NCBI GenBank assembly: GCA_032622095.1
Contig: CP136069.1
Span: forward strand, 102,946,278-103,010,277
DNA length: 64,000 nt
Source of the DNA: Siphonodentalium dalli
Lineage: Eukaryota > Mollusca > Scaphopoda > Gadilida > Siphonodentaliidae
Direction: 5' to 3'
Below are positions 23,377-35,281 of this stretch, one piece after another. The position numbers and the translations under genes were made by a program. Below the pieces are notes generated by a model. It saw only the letters and a list, made by a program, of their open reading frames with translations, was not told the origin of the DNA and made no database searches. Each line of letters starts with the position of its first letter. Position 1 is the first letter of the stretch.

Positions 23377-23762
23377 GTATAACAAGGTATTACCTACGGT
23401 ATAAACCCTTCTTACATGCATATCGATTTGTCACATTCACATTCTATGTATATTTGATATACCCATTATACTACTACAAAGTACTACATTATTTTAATGT
23501 ATTGTCGAGAAATGAAGTATTCAGTATTCAATACAATTATACAAGTAGATGCTAATATGTATGTGTCGATGAGAACTGTTGAACAGAGATAAAATTAAAA
23601 CATGTCGTTAATTTTCTTTTGCCTGGGCGATGCTGGGAAGACGGCCATTAGGTCACACCACCGCCCGGATTCTGTATGTGCATTGAATTTTCTAATATTA
23701 TTTTTATAAATCCTATTGTATATATACATGCTTTATCCAATAAACCATCTATCTATCTATCG
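22795..23762 (+). mobile_element. 5'-truncated CR1/L2-like LINE
   Basis: Contains the RT C-terminal frame, then about 385 bases of 3' UTR. In the UTR a hairpin near 23625-23675 pairs GGGCGATG with CACCGCCC around GGAAGACGGCCATTAGGTCA. The element ends CCAATAAACCATCTATCTATC, a poly(A)-signal-like hexamer plus tetranucleotide tail. 5' truncation is the usual result of target-primed reverse transcription. The 3' hairpin and tail are shared with 12787-13176. Confidence 0.8.
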
Positions 23763-24689
23763 TCCCTCCGGCTGGTGACCACATGCAGGGCGCAAATGGA
23801 ATTACGCAAACATGTGTTTGGTCTGGTTGAAGGAGTAGTGCAGTTGGAATTATCAAGGTTGGCACCCCCACAAAGACACTCCAGCCACGTCACTGATTCT
23901 TCTAGTGGGTTGGACCTATCCCTTATAACGTTACTGATATGTTGTCTTGGTGTTTCCTCTTTGTCACCTTGTGCCATTTCGAAAATCTCTATTATTTCAT
24001 CAAAACTCACTCTTCAGAAATTTCCAAAACCGGCCAGTCTGAGTAGAAAAGTATACGCATAATGTATACGCTATGCATGCGGGTGGTGGCAGGTTAGTGT
24101 TCGTGATTTAGTCATAACACATTGACAAATACAAATGGCAAATCTGATAGATTGGGTCAATCACATCATCGACAGCGTGTGTCGTTAACGCTTTTGCGAA
24201 GATACTTTGTGCGTTCATCCGCTACGAAATAACCTACCTAGTTTTTTAATAAACCACATGGTGAATAGGGCCCCTGGTGTCCGGCCATTAGCGGGGTTTA
24301 TAATATTCTTGGTTAGGGCGGATATTGGCCTTTCGTTAATTAGACACCAAAAACGAGCCCTATACGTGCCATATTCCCACGCAATTTCACATTCTGTTCC
24401 GCATATTGTCATTCTGTTCAGCAGATTGTCATGTGCCGCATGATGTACATACACCCCTGAGACTCACTGTTTAGGAACTGTTAAATCGGAAGTCGTTCTA
24501 TCGCCGGTTTGTGATGATTCTTGACTGATTTGCGACGGTTCCTTGTGATCGAAATTATACATTTTCGCGACTTTTTTGGCAGTTAAAACGCAATTTTGGA
24601 GCCATCTGGCTGATAATTCGTTGCCATGAGTCAATAGCCGGTTAATTATAGTGAATTATCATCCATGTAAAGGGGCAAACAAGTTTATA
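23763..24689. other. Intergenic, only weak open frames
   Basis: A minus-strand frame of 85 codons at 23753-24010 reads MSFDEIIEIFEMAQGDKEET and continues Cys-rich, with an upstream in-frame stop. It could be a degraded exon, but I do not recognise a family. Nothing else is supported. Confidence 0.3.
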
Positions 24690-25620
24690 TTTCACGATTT
24701 TCGGTCTACTTTCATAAAAAAAACTCCGAAATTTGCCATCTGTAAATGATACCATGACGTTATCAGAATGTATATCTCGAAGTCGGTAGACTTCAATATA
24801 ATAGCACAAAATAATCGGAGTTTTGCATTTGTATTCTGCCATACCGAAATTTCTAAAACTGATTTTGTTTCTTCTGAATTTTGGGGTGGGGGTGACACTA
24901 TTTACCACCACATATCATATATGGCAAAGAATGACATCTTTATCCTACAAACATATGCAGTATATATTTCCACAAGTTTCTATACTATATACGGGATATC
25001 CATTCAATGCAATACTGAATAATCGCCTATTAAGAGGGGCGAAACAACTGAAAATGAATGATTTTTTTTCTATTTTCCACGTAAATTTAAGAATTTTTTA
25101 CATCTATCACCGCAATCATGGCATTTCATTACTTTGTACTATAAGTGTGTAACCTGCTATATCATAGCACAAACATATCCCGAATATCTGTGCTTTTGTA
25201 TTCATTTGTGCCGAATTTCCCTATTAAAAACAGTGACTTTTTGCTGAATTTTGGGGTGAGGGTTGAAATAATTTTACATAACACATCACGTGTTAAATAT
25301 GATGGCATATTCGGCATATTGTCGTATGCGGTATATATATCCGCACTTTTCTAGACTATATACGATATCCTTGGTCAAAACAATATTGATCTATCGCCCA
25401 TTAAGTGAGGCAAAAAAATGAAAAATTGCGCTGTTTTGTCTATTTTTACAATAAATCTAAAACAAATCTTCTTTATATCAGAGAAATCATACCACTATCA
25501 TAGTAAATGTCTAAAGGTATATAGACTACAATATTTTAGCGGAAAATGTTCGCGTTTCTATACTTTTATTTCTCATTTTGCCGAATTTTACAAAAACAGG
25601 GATTTTTGCACTTAATCAGC
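24690..25620 (+). repeat. Diverged ~350-bp tandem repeat, about 3 copies
   Basis: The block GAATTTTGGGGTGGGGGT near 24876 recurs as GAATTTTGGGGTGAGGGT near 25241, with a weaker relative near 25575. Associated blocks (ATAGCACAAA, CCGAATTT, CTATATACG-GATATCC, CGCC-ATTAAG-GGGC) keep the same order. Copies are strongly diverged and contain no gene. Confidence 0.6.
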
Positions 25621-26467
25621 TAAAAATCATCTTTTGCATCATTTGTATACTTCACACCGGGTCCTATCCGATGCGGAATGTCATAACCTTCAAACTGATG
25701 TATCACAAGCCCGTGTGTGATGCCGATGGACTAAACTCCTACTTCTAGTGAGCTTTTTGAGTTTGTCCGCTCTACTAATAGCGCTGGACTTCTGAAATCA
25801 TGATCGTAGACGGGATATATTGAGTTATCTGTCTTGTATTTTATGTTGTCTATTTTCGTAGACGCATTTTAATCAGCAAAAAGCCAAAAAATAAGACACT
25901 AAAAGTTCGTTGACACCCATACAATGTTCTGATTACGCAATTTAAGTTTATGTTGGGCATCCGCTTGCTGTATGCTGATTAATATAGGTTAGGTGCTAAC
26001 ATTCGTTATTTCTTTATCGCACTTGTTCTGCTATTCACGACAATTTGACCGGCAATCACTCAGGATTTGCTCTAACTTCTAAGCCTCTAGATAGTTAAGC
26101 CATGTCACTCAGAGTCCTGTTAAGAGATACCTGATTACAACCAATCACGCAGTTAATTGTATCCACTCGCCCGCGTAAGAGGGAATAATTGTTTTGTAAT
26201 AGTAAAGGCTATCTTTTGTAATATTAAATAAACTAAAAATTGGATGAAATGAAAGGAAAAAAATATTTGGTCACCCGCCTTTGACTTACTATAGTAAGAT
26301 CACCCAAGATCACCCCGGGGCAACTGGTCTTGGGCATTAGTAGTCACGCATCCTCGGAGATATTCCAGAATTTAAATACCGGTACCAATACTAAACCTTT
26401 AAAAGTGACTCAATCAGCCAATGGAAGTTTTACAAAATCATGTGAACATTGGTCAAAAGAGTACAAG

Positions 26468-26568
26468 TGAAGTCGGGCCCATGTCAATTCGGCCCCATAT
26501 GAAGATGTCCCAATACGAAGACGACCCGATGCGAAGTCGACCTGAGAGAAGTCGGCCTCGATGATTAG
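26468..26568 (+). repeat. Degenerate ~16-bp minisatellite
   Basis: About six imperfect units of the type AAGTCGGCCCGATGCG, differing by one to four bases each. Confidence 0.6.
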
Positions 26569-26649
26569 GTAGGAATTGAATATTGTTAATATTATTTTAA
26601 ATAAGCCCCTCGGACAATTACACTTTAAACAAACACATTGTTATTACAC

Positions 26650-26722
26650 TGCATGTATATATGTATGTATGTGTGTATGTATGTATGTATGTATGTATGT
26701 ACGTACGTATGTATGTATGTAG
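26650..26722 (+). repeat. (ATGT)n microsatellite
   Basis: About 70 bases of ATGT units with minor ACGT and GTGT variants. Confidence 0.95.
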
Positions 26723-27978
26723 GGACTTTACTAAGTCATTGTTGTAAAATCAAACCAGTCCGAAATAAAATGTGGATACCATCACAGTGTCCATTTTTGG
26801 TATAAACTGCACCATGCAGTCATACACCCAGTCTGCAGACTGTGCAGTAATACATCCAGTATCACACATTTAGAACGCACGCACAAAACCGGAGAAAATA
26901 AAGAAACATGAATATTCTACTCAAGTCTCAGCTCCAGACACTTTATTGACAAAGCATGGACCTGAAATATTGTGTCACACAAAAGGCGTCCTGACCTAAA
27001 TAACAAATAAGCAACTCACATGCAATCCCTCGTCATATTTTGCCATCGTCTACTAAAGGTCATGGCCGCACACATCGGAGTTATATGCGACAATCAGATA
27101 CCAAAATAGTTTCAGGAACAGCCATTTTCATTATGTTCATTATTATATCTATTAGTATGTGTGTTTGCTTTATAAATGTACCGTATATGAATTTAAAGGG
27201 GGTCTGCACACTATGTCTGGCTTTGAGTATGTTGGGTGTGTAGGGGTGGTCCCGTAAATGTCCTGATTTGGTTTACCAATTTATTATTATATTAATATTC
27301 CATCCTCCCCTGTATTACAAAATGACTGGGGAAGAGTCACATAACGATGACCATTTATAATAAACGAATATCGGAGTGTTATGGCCCAAATTAATAGATC
27401 AAGATGGAAACCCTTTTGCCGAGATGAAGGAGGTAACTCTATTTGCTAAAAAAAAAACCCACACAAATTAGTATGCCTGTACAAATGTCCCAAACGGGTA
27501 CATTTTGTGACCAGTTCAAAAACATTATGTATTTCAAAATAATGTGAAATTAAAATAATGCGACTTGACATTCTCATCGAAATTGAAATGCCAGTTAAAT
27601 TGTAGAGGGACTAAAGGTAATAAATCCTCTATATATGCCACAACGATTGGCACTAAGACTAACGAACACAAAATAAATTCTAACATACTGACTTCTTTAT
27701 AATCGGCTTGCTTCATAATTTATAATGATTAATCAACCCGGGAACAAGCGTGTCATTTTCATGATCACGCAAAATATGTACTTATATATGTTTATTTATA
27801 CATACATATATCTTATTTTTTGTTTGTATTTCGAATTTATGATTGTTTGTCTCACCACTCATCACACTCTTCTAACGAACACACTTGTAGCGAACGCTGT
27901 CACGAATATGGTTTCGTACATAATACCCCATTGCCTGCCTGTAAACAGCAACGTGAGTTATTTCCAATTTAATCCGCC

Positions 27979-28269
27979 ATGACATCAAATCTAGTGCAAT
28001 ATAGGCAGGCGATAGGGCTTTTCAACTTACGTACCAGTAGGTGGAATGTGGATAAATTTTCCAAAACTCGGCGTGGTAATACTTCAAACATTAAATTGCC
28101 TAAATTCGGACACATGCAAAAATTACTTGTTCGTACAGTTCTAAGAAGTATGCTTTTGATTATTTTGAGCAATGACGTGCATAAAAATCCAGGTACGCGT
28201 GAGAAGGAGACATTATCAATTTTCCATTATAATGTCCGAAGTCTAAGACACAAATTGTCCAAACTATGA
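27979..28269 (+). pseudogene. LINE ORF N-terminus with degenerate 2A-like motif and start of endonuclease
   Basis: Ninety-six codons. A hydrophobic stretch (about residues 48-63) leads into SNDVHKNPGT (64-73), then SIFHYNVRSLRHK, the first endonuclease strand with the metal-binding Asn. A hydrophobic run followed by an NPG motif just before the endonuclease resembles the 2A-like sequences known at this place in CR1-type and trypanosome LINEs. Here the last position is Thr instead of Pro, so ribosome skipping is not expected. The frame closes at TGA (28267-28269). The next conserved endonuclease segment (VCFTETHLN), with the catalytic Glu, is readable only in the +2 frame at about 28280-28306. 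Confidence 0.75.
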
Positions 28270-28281
28270 ATATGATATTGT

Positions 28282-29949
28282 TTGTTTTACAGAAACCCAT
28301 TTAAATGTTGGTTTTCCAAGCGAAAAATACTGCTTCCTAATCATCAGGGGCCAATTAGATTGGATAGAAACGAACGAGGAGGTGGTCTAGCAATTTACTT
28401 TGCTGACGGTCTCGTATTTAAACATATTCCTCAACTCGACTTTGATGATGAAATACTCTGGTTCGAAATTGGTTCAAAACAAAAAATTCTGCTATGTGTG
28501 ACTTATCGATCAGAGAAGGAATGTATAGAATCATATTGGAAAGACCTAGAATCCTCTGTTGAAAGCGCTCTTTCGATAAATCCCTCCCTGATTATTGTCG
28601 GTGACTTAAATTGTGACCTTTTGAAACAATCAGGACCATTGCACGATATAAAAAGTAGATGGGCTCTAACGAACGCTATCACCAACCCAACTCGTGTGAC
28701 TGGAAGCTCCTCGACCTTGATCGACCCAATTTTGTTAAGTGATACTCTATCATTCGATAACGCATCCACTATTGATCTGGGCCACTCAGACCATTATGCG
28801 ACCACCATAGAACTACTTACACCCAATCGTAAAGCAGAGACATGCATTCGTCAGGTATGGAATTATACCAAAGGTGATTACTTAAATATGAATGCAGAGA
28901 TCCATGCAATAAAATGGACAGATGTTTTATCTGAAAGAGGCACAAACATAAATGTAAATACAATGGTAACCATTTTCACAGACATGTTCCTTAATATTGC
29001 AAAAAAGTATATACCATTTCAAACAATTACAATTAGGACAAATGATAAACCATGGTTTGATAGCTCTATTAGATTAAATATAAGAAAAAGAGATCGCTTA
29101 AGAAAGAAAGCTTTAAAATCAAATCCACAAATGCACTGGGACAAGTATAAACAAATTCGAAATAAGATAAACAACATGAAAAAATTTGCAAAAGAGAAAT
29201 ATTTGTTAAATCTGGATGAAAATTTGAAACTCAACACAGGTCCGAAGCAATTCTGGCATGTCGTGAAACAGCTGCTTAACAATTGTTCTAATAAGAGTAA
29301 AATCCCAACTCTAGAGTTTAACAACTCATTTTATGATTCTGATGAAGAAAAGGCTGAACTGTTGAACAAAATGTTTATAATGAATAGCACCATAGACAGT
29401 TCGGAATCTGACATTCCCAATTTCGCAAATAGAACAGCATCAAATATAAGCTCGATAGAAACATCCGAAGATGAAATTTCAACTATTCTCAAATCTTTAT
29501 CTACAAATAAAGCCAATGGTCCGGATGGTATCAGTAACAAAATGTTAAAGGAAAACCACAGCTCAGTATGCAAACCACTCAAAATAATATTTAATAAATC
29601 GCTGAAGAGCTGTTGTTTTCCGGACACATGGAAACGTGCTGATGTCATACCATTGTTCAAAAAAGGAAAATCACAAGATCCAAATAATTACAGACCCATT
29701 TCACTTCTCAGTTGTGTTGGAAAAGTTCTCGAAAGAATCGTTCACAATAAAATGTTTACACATTTGCAATCCAGAGATCTCCTATATTCGCACCAGTCTG
29801 GTTTTATTCCCGGTCATGGGACGGAACTACAACTGATAGAAATTATTCATAATATAGTAGAAGCGCTTGATAAAGGTGATACGACATGTGCAGTATTCTG
29901 TGATATTTCCAAAGCCTTTGACAAAGTGTGGCATCGTGGTCTTATATAA
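28282..29949 (+). pseudogene. LINE endonuclease and reverse transcriptase, main open block (555 codons)
   Basis: Endonuclease motifs: RGGGLAIY, IIVGDLNCDL (near 28590-28620), SSTLIDPIL and LGHSDH (near 28780). After a Lys-rich linker comes the reverse transcriptase: NKANGPDGI, NNYRPISLLSCVGKVLERI, HQSGF and motif A, FCDISKAFDKVWH (near 29900-29935). The frame ends prematurely (CATCGTGGTCTTATATAA) because several codons are missing before KYGIKGDILKW, which continues in frame 2. The same frame as 27979-28269 is used, with a two-indel excursion between. Confidence 0.85.
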
Positions 29950-30678
29950 ATATGGTATTAAAGGAGATATTCTTAAATGGTCTGTGAACTACCTTGAAAA
30001 TCGCAAACAACGCGTACGAATTAACTCCAGTTTTTCCAAATACGCACCTATAACAGCAGGAGTCCCCCAAGGATACGTAATCGGGCCTCTTTCATATATA
30101 TAAATGACATTTCGGACAATTTAGAATCCCGAGCTAGACTATTTGCCGATGATACATGTCTCATGAATGCAAACTCTGATCTACAAACTTTAGAATCGAC
30201 GATAAATAATGACATGCGGAAAATCAATGAATGGGCTGAAAAGTGGATAGTCAAATTTAATAGTGCCAAAACTAAAGTACTGCTGTTTACAAGTATAGAA
30301 AATATTATAAAACCAGATATAGTTTTCAATGGAGCTACCCTTGATTATACGCACAGTCACACACACCTGGGTATTGACATCTCAGAAGATTTATCATGGA
30401 ATATTTATATCGAAAATATATGTACTAAAGCCTATGCAAGACTTTCCCAAATGAGAAAACTGAAATATCTTCTTAACCGTCAGACTCTCGAAATATTATA
30501 TTTATCTCACGTCCGTCCATTAATTGAGTATGCTAGTTGTGTATGGTTTGGAGCACCTGACAATCTATTAAAAAGACTAGATGATATACAAATCGAAGCT
30601 ACACGTATAGTTACAGGTTGTACACAATCGGTCCCCCATGATAGGTTGCTCTTTGAACTCGGATGGGAGAAGCTGTAA
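29944..30678 (+). pseudogene. LINE reverse transcriptase motifs B-E and thumb
   Basis: Frame 2 carries KYGIKGDILKWSVNYL and motif B (AGVPQGYVIGPL, to about 30095). A frameshift then moves to frame 1, with YINDISDNLESRARLFADDT holding the catalytic FADD (near 30140). ILYLSHVRPLIEYASCVWFG is the typical post-polymerase segment. It ends at an in-frame TAA after LFELGWEKL. Confidence 0.85.
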
Positions 30679-30699
30679 AGTAGGCGGTATGTTAAACGA

Positions 30700-31314
30700 A
30701 TGAGTATATTTTACAATATTGTAAACGGCAAAGCCCCCGCCTACTTAACCCAGCTTCTTCCGTCAAAGGTTAAGGATAAATGTGATTACGAACTGAGAAA
30801 TGCATCAAATTTAAATCGTCCCATTTCAAATAGCAAAAGAACAGATAAAACTTTCTTCCCCACATGCGTTATGGATTGGAACAAATTGGATGAAAACAAA
30901 GAAAGAAACATTCCACTCGATAGGTTCAAGAAAGCACTAGTAACTAAGCCATTAAAACCACCAACATATTTTTCATATGGTAAACGGCTATTGAACATCC
31001 TTCATTGTAAACTGAGGTGTGAATGTAGTAATCTACAAGCTGATAAACTTCAAAATTATATAGCAATTTCTGCTACATGTAGATGTGGACATTCTGTAGA
31101 AAATGCTTTCCACTATTTTTTTGAATGCCACCTACACTTTGAAGAAAGAATTACACTTCGTAATAATCTTCTGCGCTTTAATATACATTCAGTTAAAACA
31201 CTAATATTTGGGGACCCGAACTTAAAACAATTAGAAAATGAACATATCTTTAAAGCTGTGAAAAATTACTTACGAGATACAACTCAAGAGGAAAATCCGA
31301 CAAAGTTCTATTAA
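30700..31314 (+). pseudogene. LINE ORF C-terminus
   Basis: In the same frame as the upstream block and separated from it by a single stop. KRMSIFYNIVNGKAPAYL is followed by a C-terminal Cys/His cluster (CECSNL...CRCGHSVENAFHYFFEC) typical of CR1/L2-like LINE proteins. The native stop is TAA at 31312-31314. Confidence 0.85.
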
Positions 31315-31660
31315 GACGCTCGCATCATTTGAATGCAAATTGTAAAAATGTTAACAATGCACCATGAGGTACATGTATCACATTTAAAACAGCTACTTGA
31401 ACTCATTATTGAAATTATTTAGAATTGGTGGGGTGGTGAGACTATACAAACTATTGTTCAAATAATATACAATGATATACTGTATGTATACACTTGTAAA
31501 TATGTTATACCTATTGTGTTGACAACCCAAATTATTATGTATCAGTGTTATAACGGCAATTGGGAGAGGGGGTTATGTATAAGTGGATCGCACTTGTCCT
31601 CCAATCCCAATCCCAATGCCAATCTGTATTGTTATATACTTATTGGTAATAAATATGTTT

Positions 31661-32252
31661 AAACCAAAATCAAACTAAGAGAACAATTTCAACATATTGC
31701 TGGTGTGAAATTTCCAATCAATCTAGTGTAAGGTATGAAATTTGTAACTGTTGACACCAATTAAGAACCCCCTCCCCGTCCAAGCCCTGCCCCCGCGCAC
31801 CACCCATATCCCCAGGCCACGCCATAACATATCAATGATCCAGTTGGTATGCGGCTGATACGGACCCTGGCTCTTACGGACCCTGGCTCTTACGGACCCT
31901 GGCTCTTACGGACCCTGGCTTTTACGGACCCTGACTTTTACGGACCTCATTCAAATTAAATTAAAATTTATTTCCTTTATATTTTTATTTTATTTTTTAT
32001 ATATGTTCTACCGTGACCGTGATGTCATAAGATATGTTCATGTCTGGGCGACAAACATGTGTAAATGTCCCTTTGGCGGGACTTTCTAGGGGGAAATATG
32101 CATGTTGGTGCTGGCATCGAAACATTGTCCCACCTGGATCTTTCAGTAATGGCCCTGTATTAATTAAATGAATATAACATCTCACAATCTTCTGAGAGTA
32201 TATTTCTATTACCATTGGCCATTTATATAGGCGGGCATGATTATGATTTTAG
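31661..32252. other. Intergenic with a short tandem repeat
   Basis: No gene recognised apart from the 16-bp repeat listed separately. Confidence 0.4.
31859..31950 (+). repeat. 16-bp tandem repeat, about 5 copies
   Basis: Unit ACGGACCCTGGCTCTT, nearly perfect; the last copies degrade. Confidence 0.95.
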
Positions 32253-32270
32253 GTTACACTGGTGTAAATA
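32253..32270 (+). repeat. Left member of an 18-bp inverted-repeat pair flanking the Gypsy insertion
   Basis: GGTTACACTGGTGTAAAT; its exact reverse complement lies at about 37680-37697. If these are terminal repeats, the Gypsy element sits inside a ~445-bp MITE. The motif is itself partly palindromic, which weakens the argument. Confidence 0.4.
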
Positions 32271-32355
32271 AGGTTCGGAGAGACCTCTAGCGGATGCGGG
32301 AGGAATATATAGGAGAGAATAAAATAGACACTGGGCCCTGATTGGTCAATAGCCT

Positions 32356-32508
32356 TGTTATGTTTGGTGAATATAACTTATTATGGAGGAATTGTGTTGA
32401 GGTAACAACGAGCATTGACAAACAATAGGAATATATTCTAGCCAATAATAATCTGGTCTCAACCAACAGGGTACATAACAACGCGTAGTATACGTCCAAA
32501 GTCTATCA
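32356..32508 (-). repeat. 3' LTR (153 bp)
   Basis: In the plus-strand direction it runs TGTTATGTTTGG to GTCTATCA. It differs from the other LTR by T/G and C/A substitutions only. Confidence 0.97.
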
Positions 32509-32518
32509 TCTCCCTTCC
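32509..32518 (-). promoter_or_regulatory. Polypurine tract
   Basis: On the minus strand, GGAAGGGAGA immediately precedes the 3' LTR start TGATAGAC. A second copy, GGAAGGGAGGTGATAGA, lies about 30 bases upstream, so the tract and first LTR bases are tandemly duplicated. Confidence 0.8.
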
Positions 32519-32752
32519 GAGATTAAGTCCATCAATCTATCACCTCCCTTCCGAAATTAAGTTCATAATCTCCTCTCTCGTATCCACTGTTGTCGAAGTA
32601 ACGTTTATCACCCTGAGAGTCATATCTCTTCAATTAACCGTTTCGGAGGATTCCGATCTCGTTGGCTTCGTCTTGGGGCTATGTTTTCAGACGCGGGAGT
32701 ACCGTTTTGATTAACAGGCGGGTCTGCTATGATCTGTGTATTTGCTGGTGGC

Positions 32753-33202
32753 TTACCGCTCTACAATTGGATATCTTTTCCGTAAGAATCGCCGGTTTCT
32801 TCTCCAAACTCGGCCGGACGATAACTTAACAAGATAGTCACGATTATGGCCAACTTCGGTTACAGTCCCATAAATATCCCACCGTTTAGTATTATGGCTC
32901 TGAATTGCGACTTTCACGCCAACGGTTAGTGGTGGTATGGCATGAGCGGATGCGTTGTATCTACGTTCAATCTTCTCGTTTTCCATACGATCTTTCTTGT
33001 CTGCGGCTTTGATGGATTTTTGCCATTCTGGGGCAAATGCGCGCTTGTGGATTGGTAGTGTGTCCCTAGAGGGGTGGCCGAACACAATTTGAGCTGGAGA
33101 ACATCCATTAGAGCGAGGTGTGTTGCGCCACTGTAACAATCCTTTCAACCATTTGTCCATGTCCACAGACCTTTTTCGTTCGCAATAGCTCGCTTTGAGT
33201 AG
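32753..33202 (-). pseudogene. Gypsy integrase C-terminus
   Basis: Continues the polymerase frame after the TAG: LLKASYCERKRSVDMDKWLK, then RNTPRSNGCSPAQIVFGHPS, the conserved segment after the integrase core, and a basic C-terminal tail ending KRYPIVER before the native stop. Confidence 0.85.
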
Positions 33203-35281
33203 CTACTTCATAGCTTTCACACTTGCCTCAGCATAGGAGTTAGACTGTGGGTAGTGCGCAGAAGACGTGATCTGTTTAACTCCCCAGTCTACTAGAAACA
33301 TTTGGAACAATCGTGATGTGTATTGTGGGCCATTGTCTGTGTATAATATGGTTGGAACAGCTGTATCTACAAATGTCTTCCTGAATGATTCGATGAGAGC
33401 ACTGGAAGTGGTGTCTTTACCAAGACCAAACACGGATGGCCAACCAGACTTCACATCCGTAATAATCAGATACATGCAACCATTACATGTAAACAAATCG
33501 GAGCACATGTGCTCAAACACACGCGTAGGGTCGGTGTGGCGTTGGAGTGGTTCCTTGCAATGAGACGGGAGATTTTTAGCACAAGACGAACACGATCGAA
33601 CTATTCTCTCAATATCGCTGTCGATCCTTGGCCAGTAAACGACAAGACGAGCTCTCCGTTTTGTGCGTTCAATTCCCTGGTGACTATCATGAAGTTTCTC
33701 GAGTATAGACTTTCTCATAGCATTTGGAATGACTAGACGACAACCACATACAACAAATCCATTATCGATTGACAGGCGGTCGCGCATGTACCAATATGAA
33801 CGTACAAGAATTGGTAAGTCATTCTTATTATTCGGAAACCCATTTTGCACGACGCGGTACAGCTGCTGATATTCATCATCGTTTACGGGCGCGTCCTTTA
33901 CTGCTTCAAGATGAAGATCTGCCATTTCACCACGTTGATTTATCGCTGATAACCGCAATGCTTGTAAACTATACTCGACTTCCTGTTCCAGAACTTGATC
34001 GTCATCAGTAGGTTCTGTTGTCGGATATCGAGACATCGCATCAGCAGCGCATAGTTTGGTCCCCGGGGTCCATAGAGTAGTGAACCGGTACCGCATTAAT
34101 TTCATCCTTAATCTTTGTAGTCGGGGATTGTCTATGTCCGATAAATGATAACTGTTCATGATTGGCAATAAAGGTCGATGATCAGTAACAATATCAAAAT
34201 TCGATAGGCCTTCAAGAAAAATTTGGCACTTTTGGACTGCCCAAACGGCACCAAGCATCTCAAGCTCGATCATTGCGTATCGGGATTCCGCGTCTGACAG
34301 GAAACGCGATCCTGCCTGAATCAGATGCCAATTTCCAGTTTCGGTATCCTTTTGGAACAGAACGAATCCTAGTCCATTTAAACGACTCGCGTCAACATGT
34401 AGCGATGTTGGCCGTTTTGGATCATAATAGGATAAAACCGGTGCTGTTGAAAGCATAATGCGAGAATCCTTAAAAGCCTGGTCGTGTATAGAATTCCAAA
34501 CAAAGTCATTGTGTGACTTTAACAACGGCCTTAACTTGTCAAGATGTGTGGCGATTTTATCCGTGAAACCAGCGAGTTGGTTGGCTAGTCCGAAGAACGA
34601 TCGCAAGTCTGTAATGTTCTTAGGTATAGGGAAATTGCGGATAGATTCTGTGACCTCTGGATTGATTGTGTAACCTGATCCACTTAATCGATATCCACAG
34701 AAATCGATTTCCTGTTCAGCAACGTGAAACTTGTCTGCATTCAGAGATATCCCACGGTCTCTACATCTTGCAAGGATTTGGCGAACGTGTGTGACATGAT
34801 CGGCCAGAGTGTCGTCGTACGCGATCAAATCATCGACGACTTTCCTGTATCGAGGTAACCCAGCAAGTGCATTATCCATACGTCTGTTATAATGTTCTGA
34901 GATAGAGCATATTCCGAAAGGTGCACGCAAGAACATAAATCTACCAAAAGGCGTGATAAACGTGGTCAAATGCTGTGATTCTGATGCCAGTGGACATTGC
35001 CAATTTCCACTCAAACAGTCAAGAGATGCAAAAAATCGAGCATTAGAGGCGGCCATGTCTGCTACGGCTTCCCGTGGGCATGGTGAATTATACCTCTCAC
35101 GTTTTACATATTTGTTCAGTTTAGTAAAATCAACGCAAACTCGGATATCATCAGACGATTTTTTTGTTACGACCACTATTGGCGCACACCATTCAGTCGG
35201 CTCGGTGACCGGGATGATGATCTTATCACGTACCATGTCTTCAAGCTTGTTCTGAAGCTTTTCGCGATATGCGTATGGCAC
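33203..35281 (-). pseudogene. Gypsy polymerase: RT, RNase H, integrase
   Basis: 692 open codons. Reverse transcriptase has RVCVDFTKLNKYV, FASLDCLSGNWQ (Asp88), the APFGI turn and catalytic KVVDDL (Asp150, Asp151). RNase H has LHVDAS (Asp297), ELEMLGAVWAV and IVTDHRPLL (Asp367). Integrase has an HHCC finger (H531, H534, C564, C567) and a D,D-35-E core (Asp595, Asp649, Glu685). Six codons after the catalytic Glu an in-frame TAG (33203-33205) cuts the frame; the rest of integrase follows in the same frame downstream. All catalytic residues are intact. Confidence 0.93.

Larger units (their letters stand above)
25621..27859. other. Intergenic, no gene recognised
   Basis: Apart from the two simple repeats listed separately, I see no gene or RNA. 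Open frames are below 90 codons and unsupported. Confidence 0.4.
27860..31660 (+). mobile_element. CR1/L2-like non-LTR retrotransposon, nearly full-length but inactivated
   Basis: A plus-strand LINE encoding an AP-type endonuclease, reverse transcriptase and C-terminal Cys/His segment across about 3.3 kb of coding sequence. Lesions: a stop plus frame excursion near 28265-28340, a frameshift near 29945, a frameshift near 30095-30105 and an in-frame TAA near 30676. The 3' region ends around AATAAATATG (31648-31657), preceded by CCAATCCCAATCCCAATGCC. The 5' limit is uncertain, and I see no clear target duplication. Confidence 0.85.

Noticed and set aside
23753-24010. 85-codon minus-strand frame as a host exon
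   Set aside because: An in-frame stop lies just upstream, no splice sites are convincing, and it runs into a simple repeat; left as unassigned.
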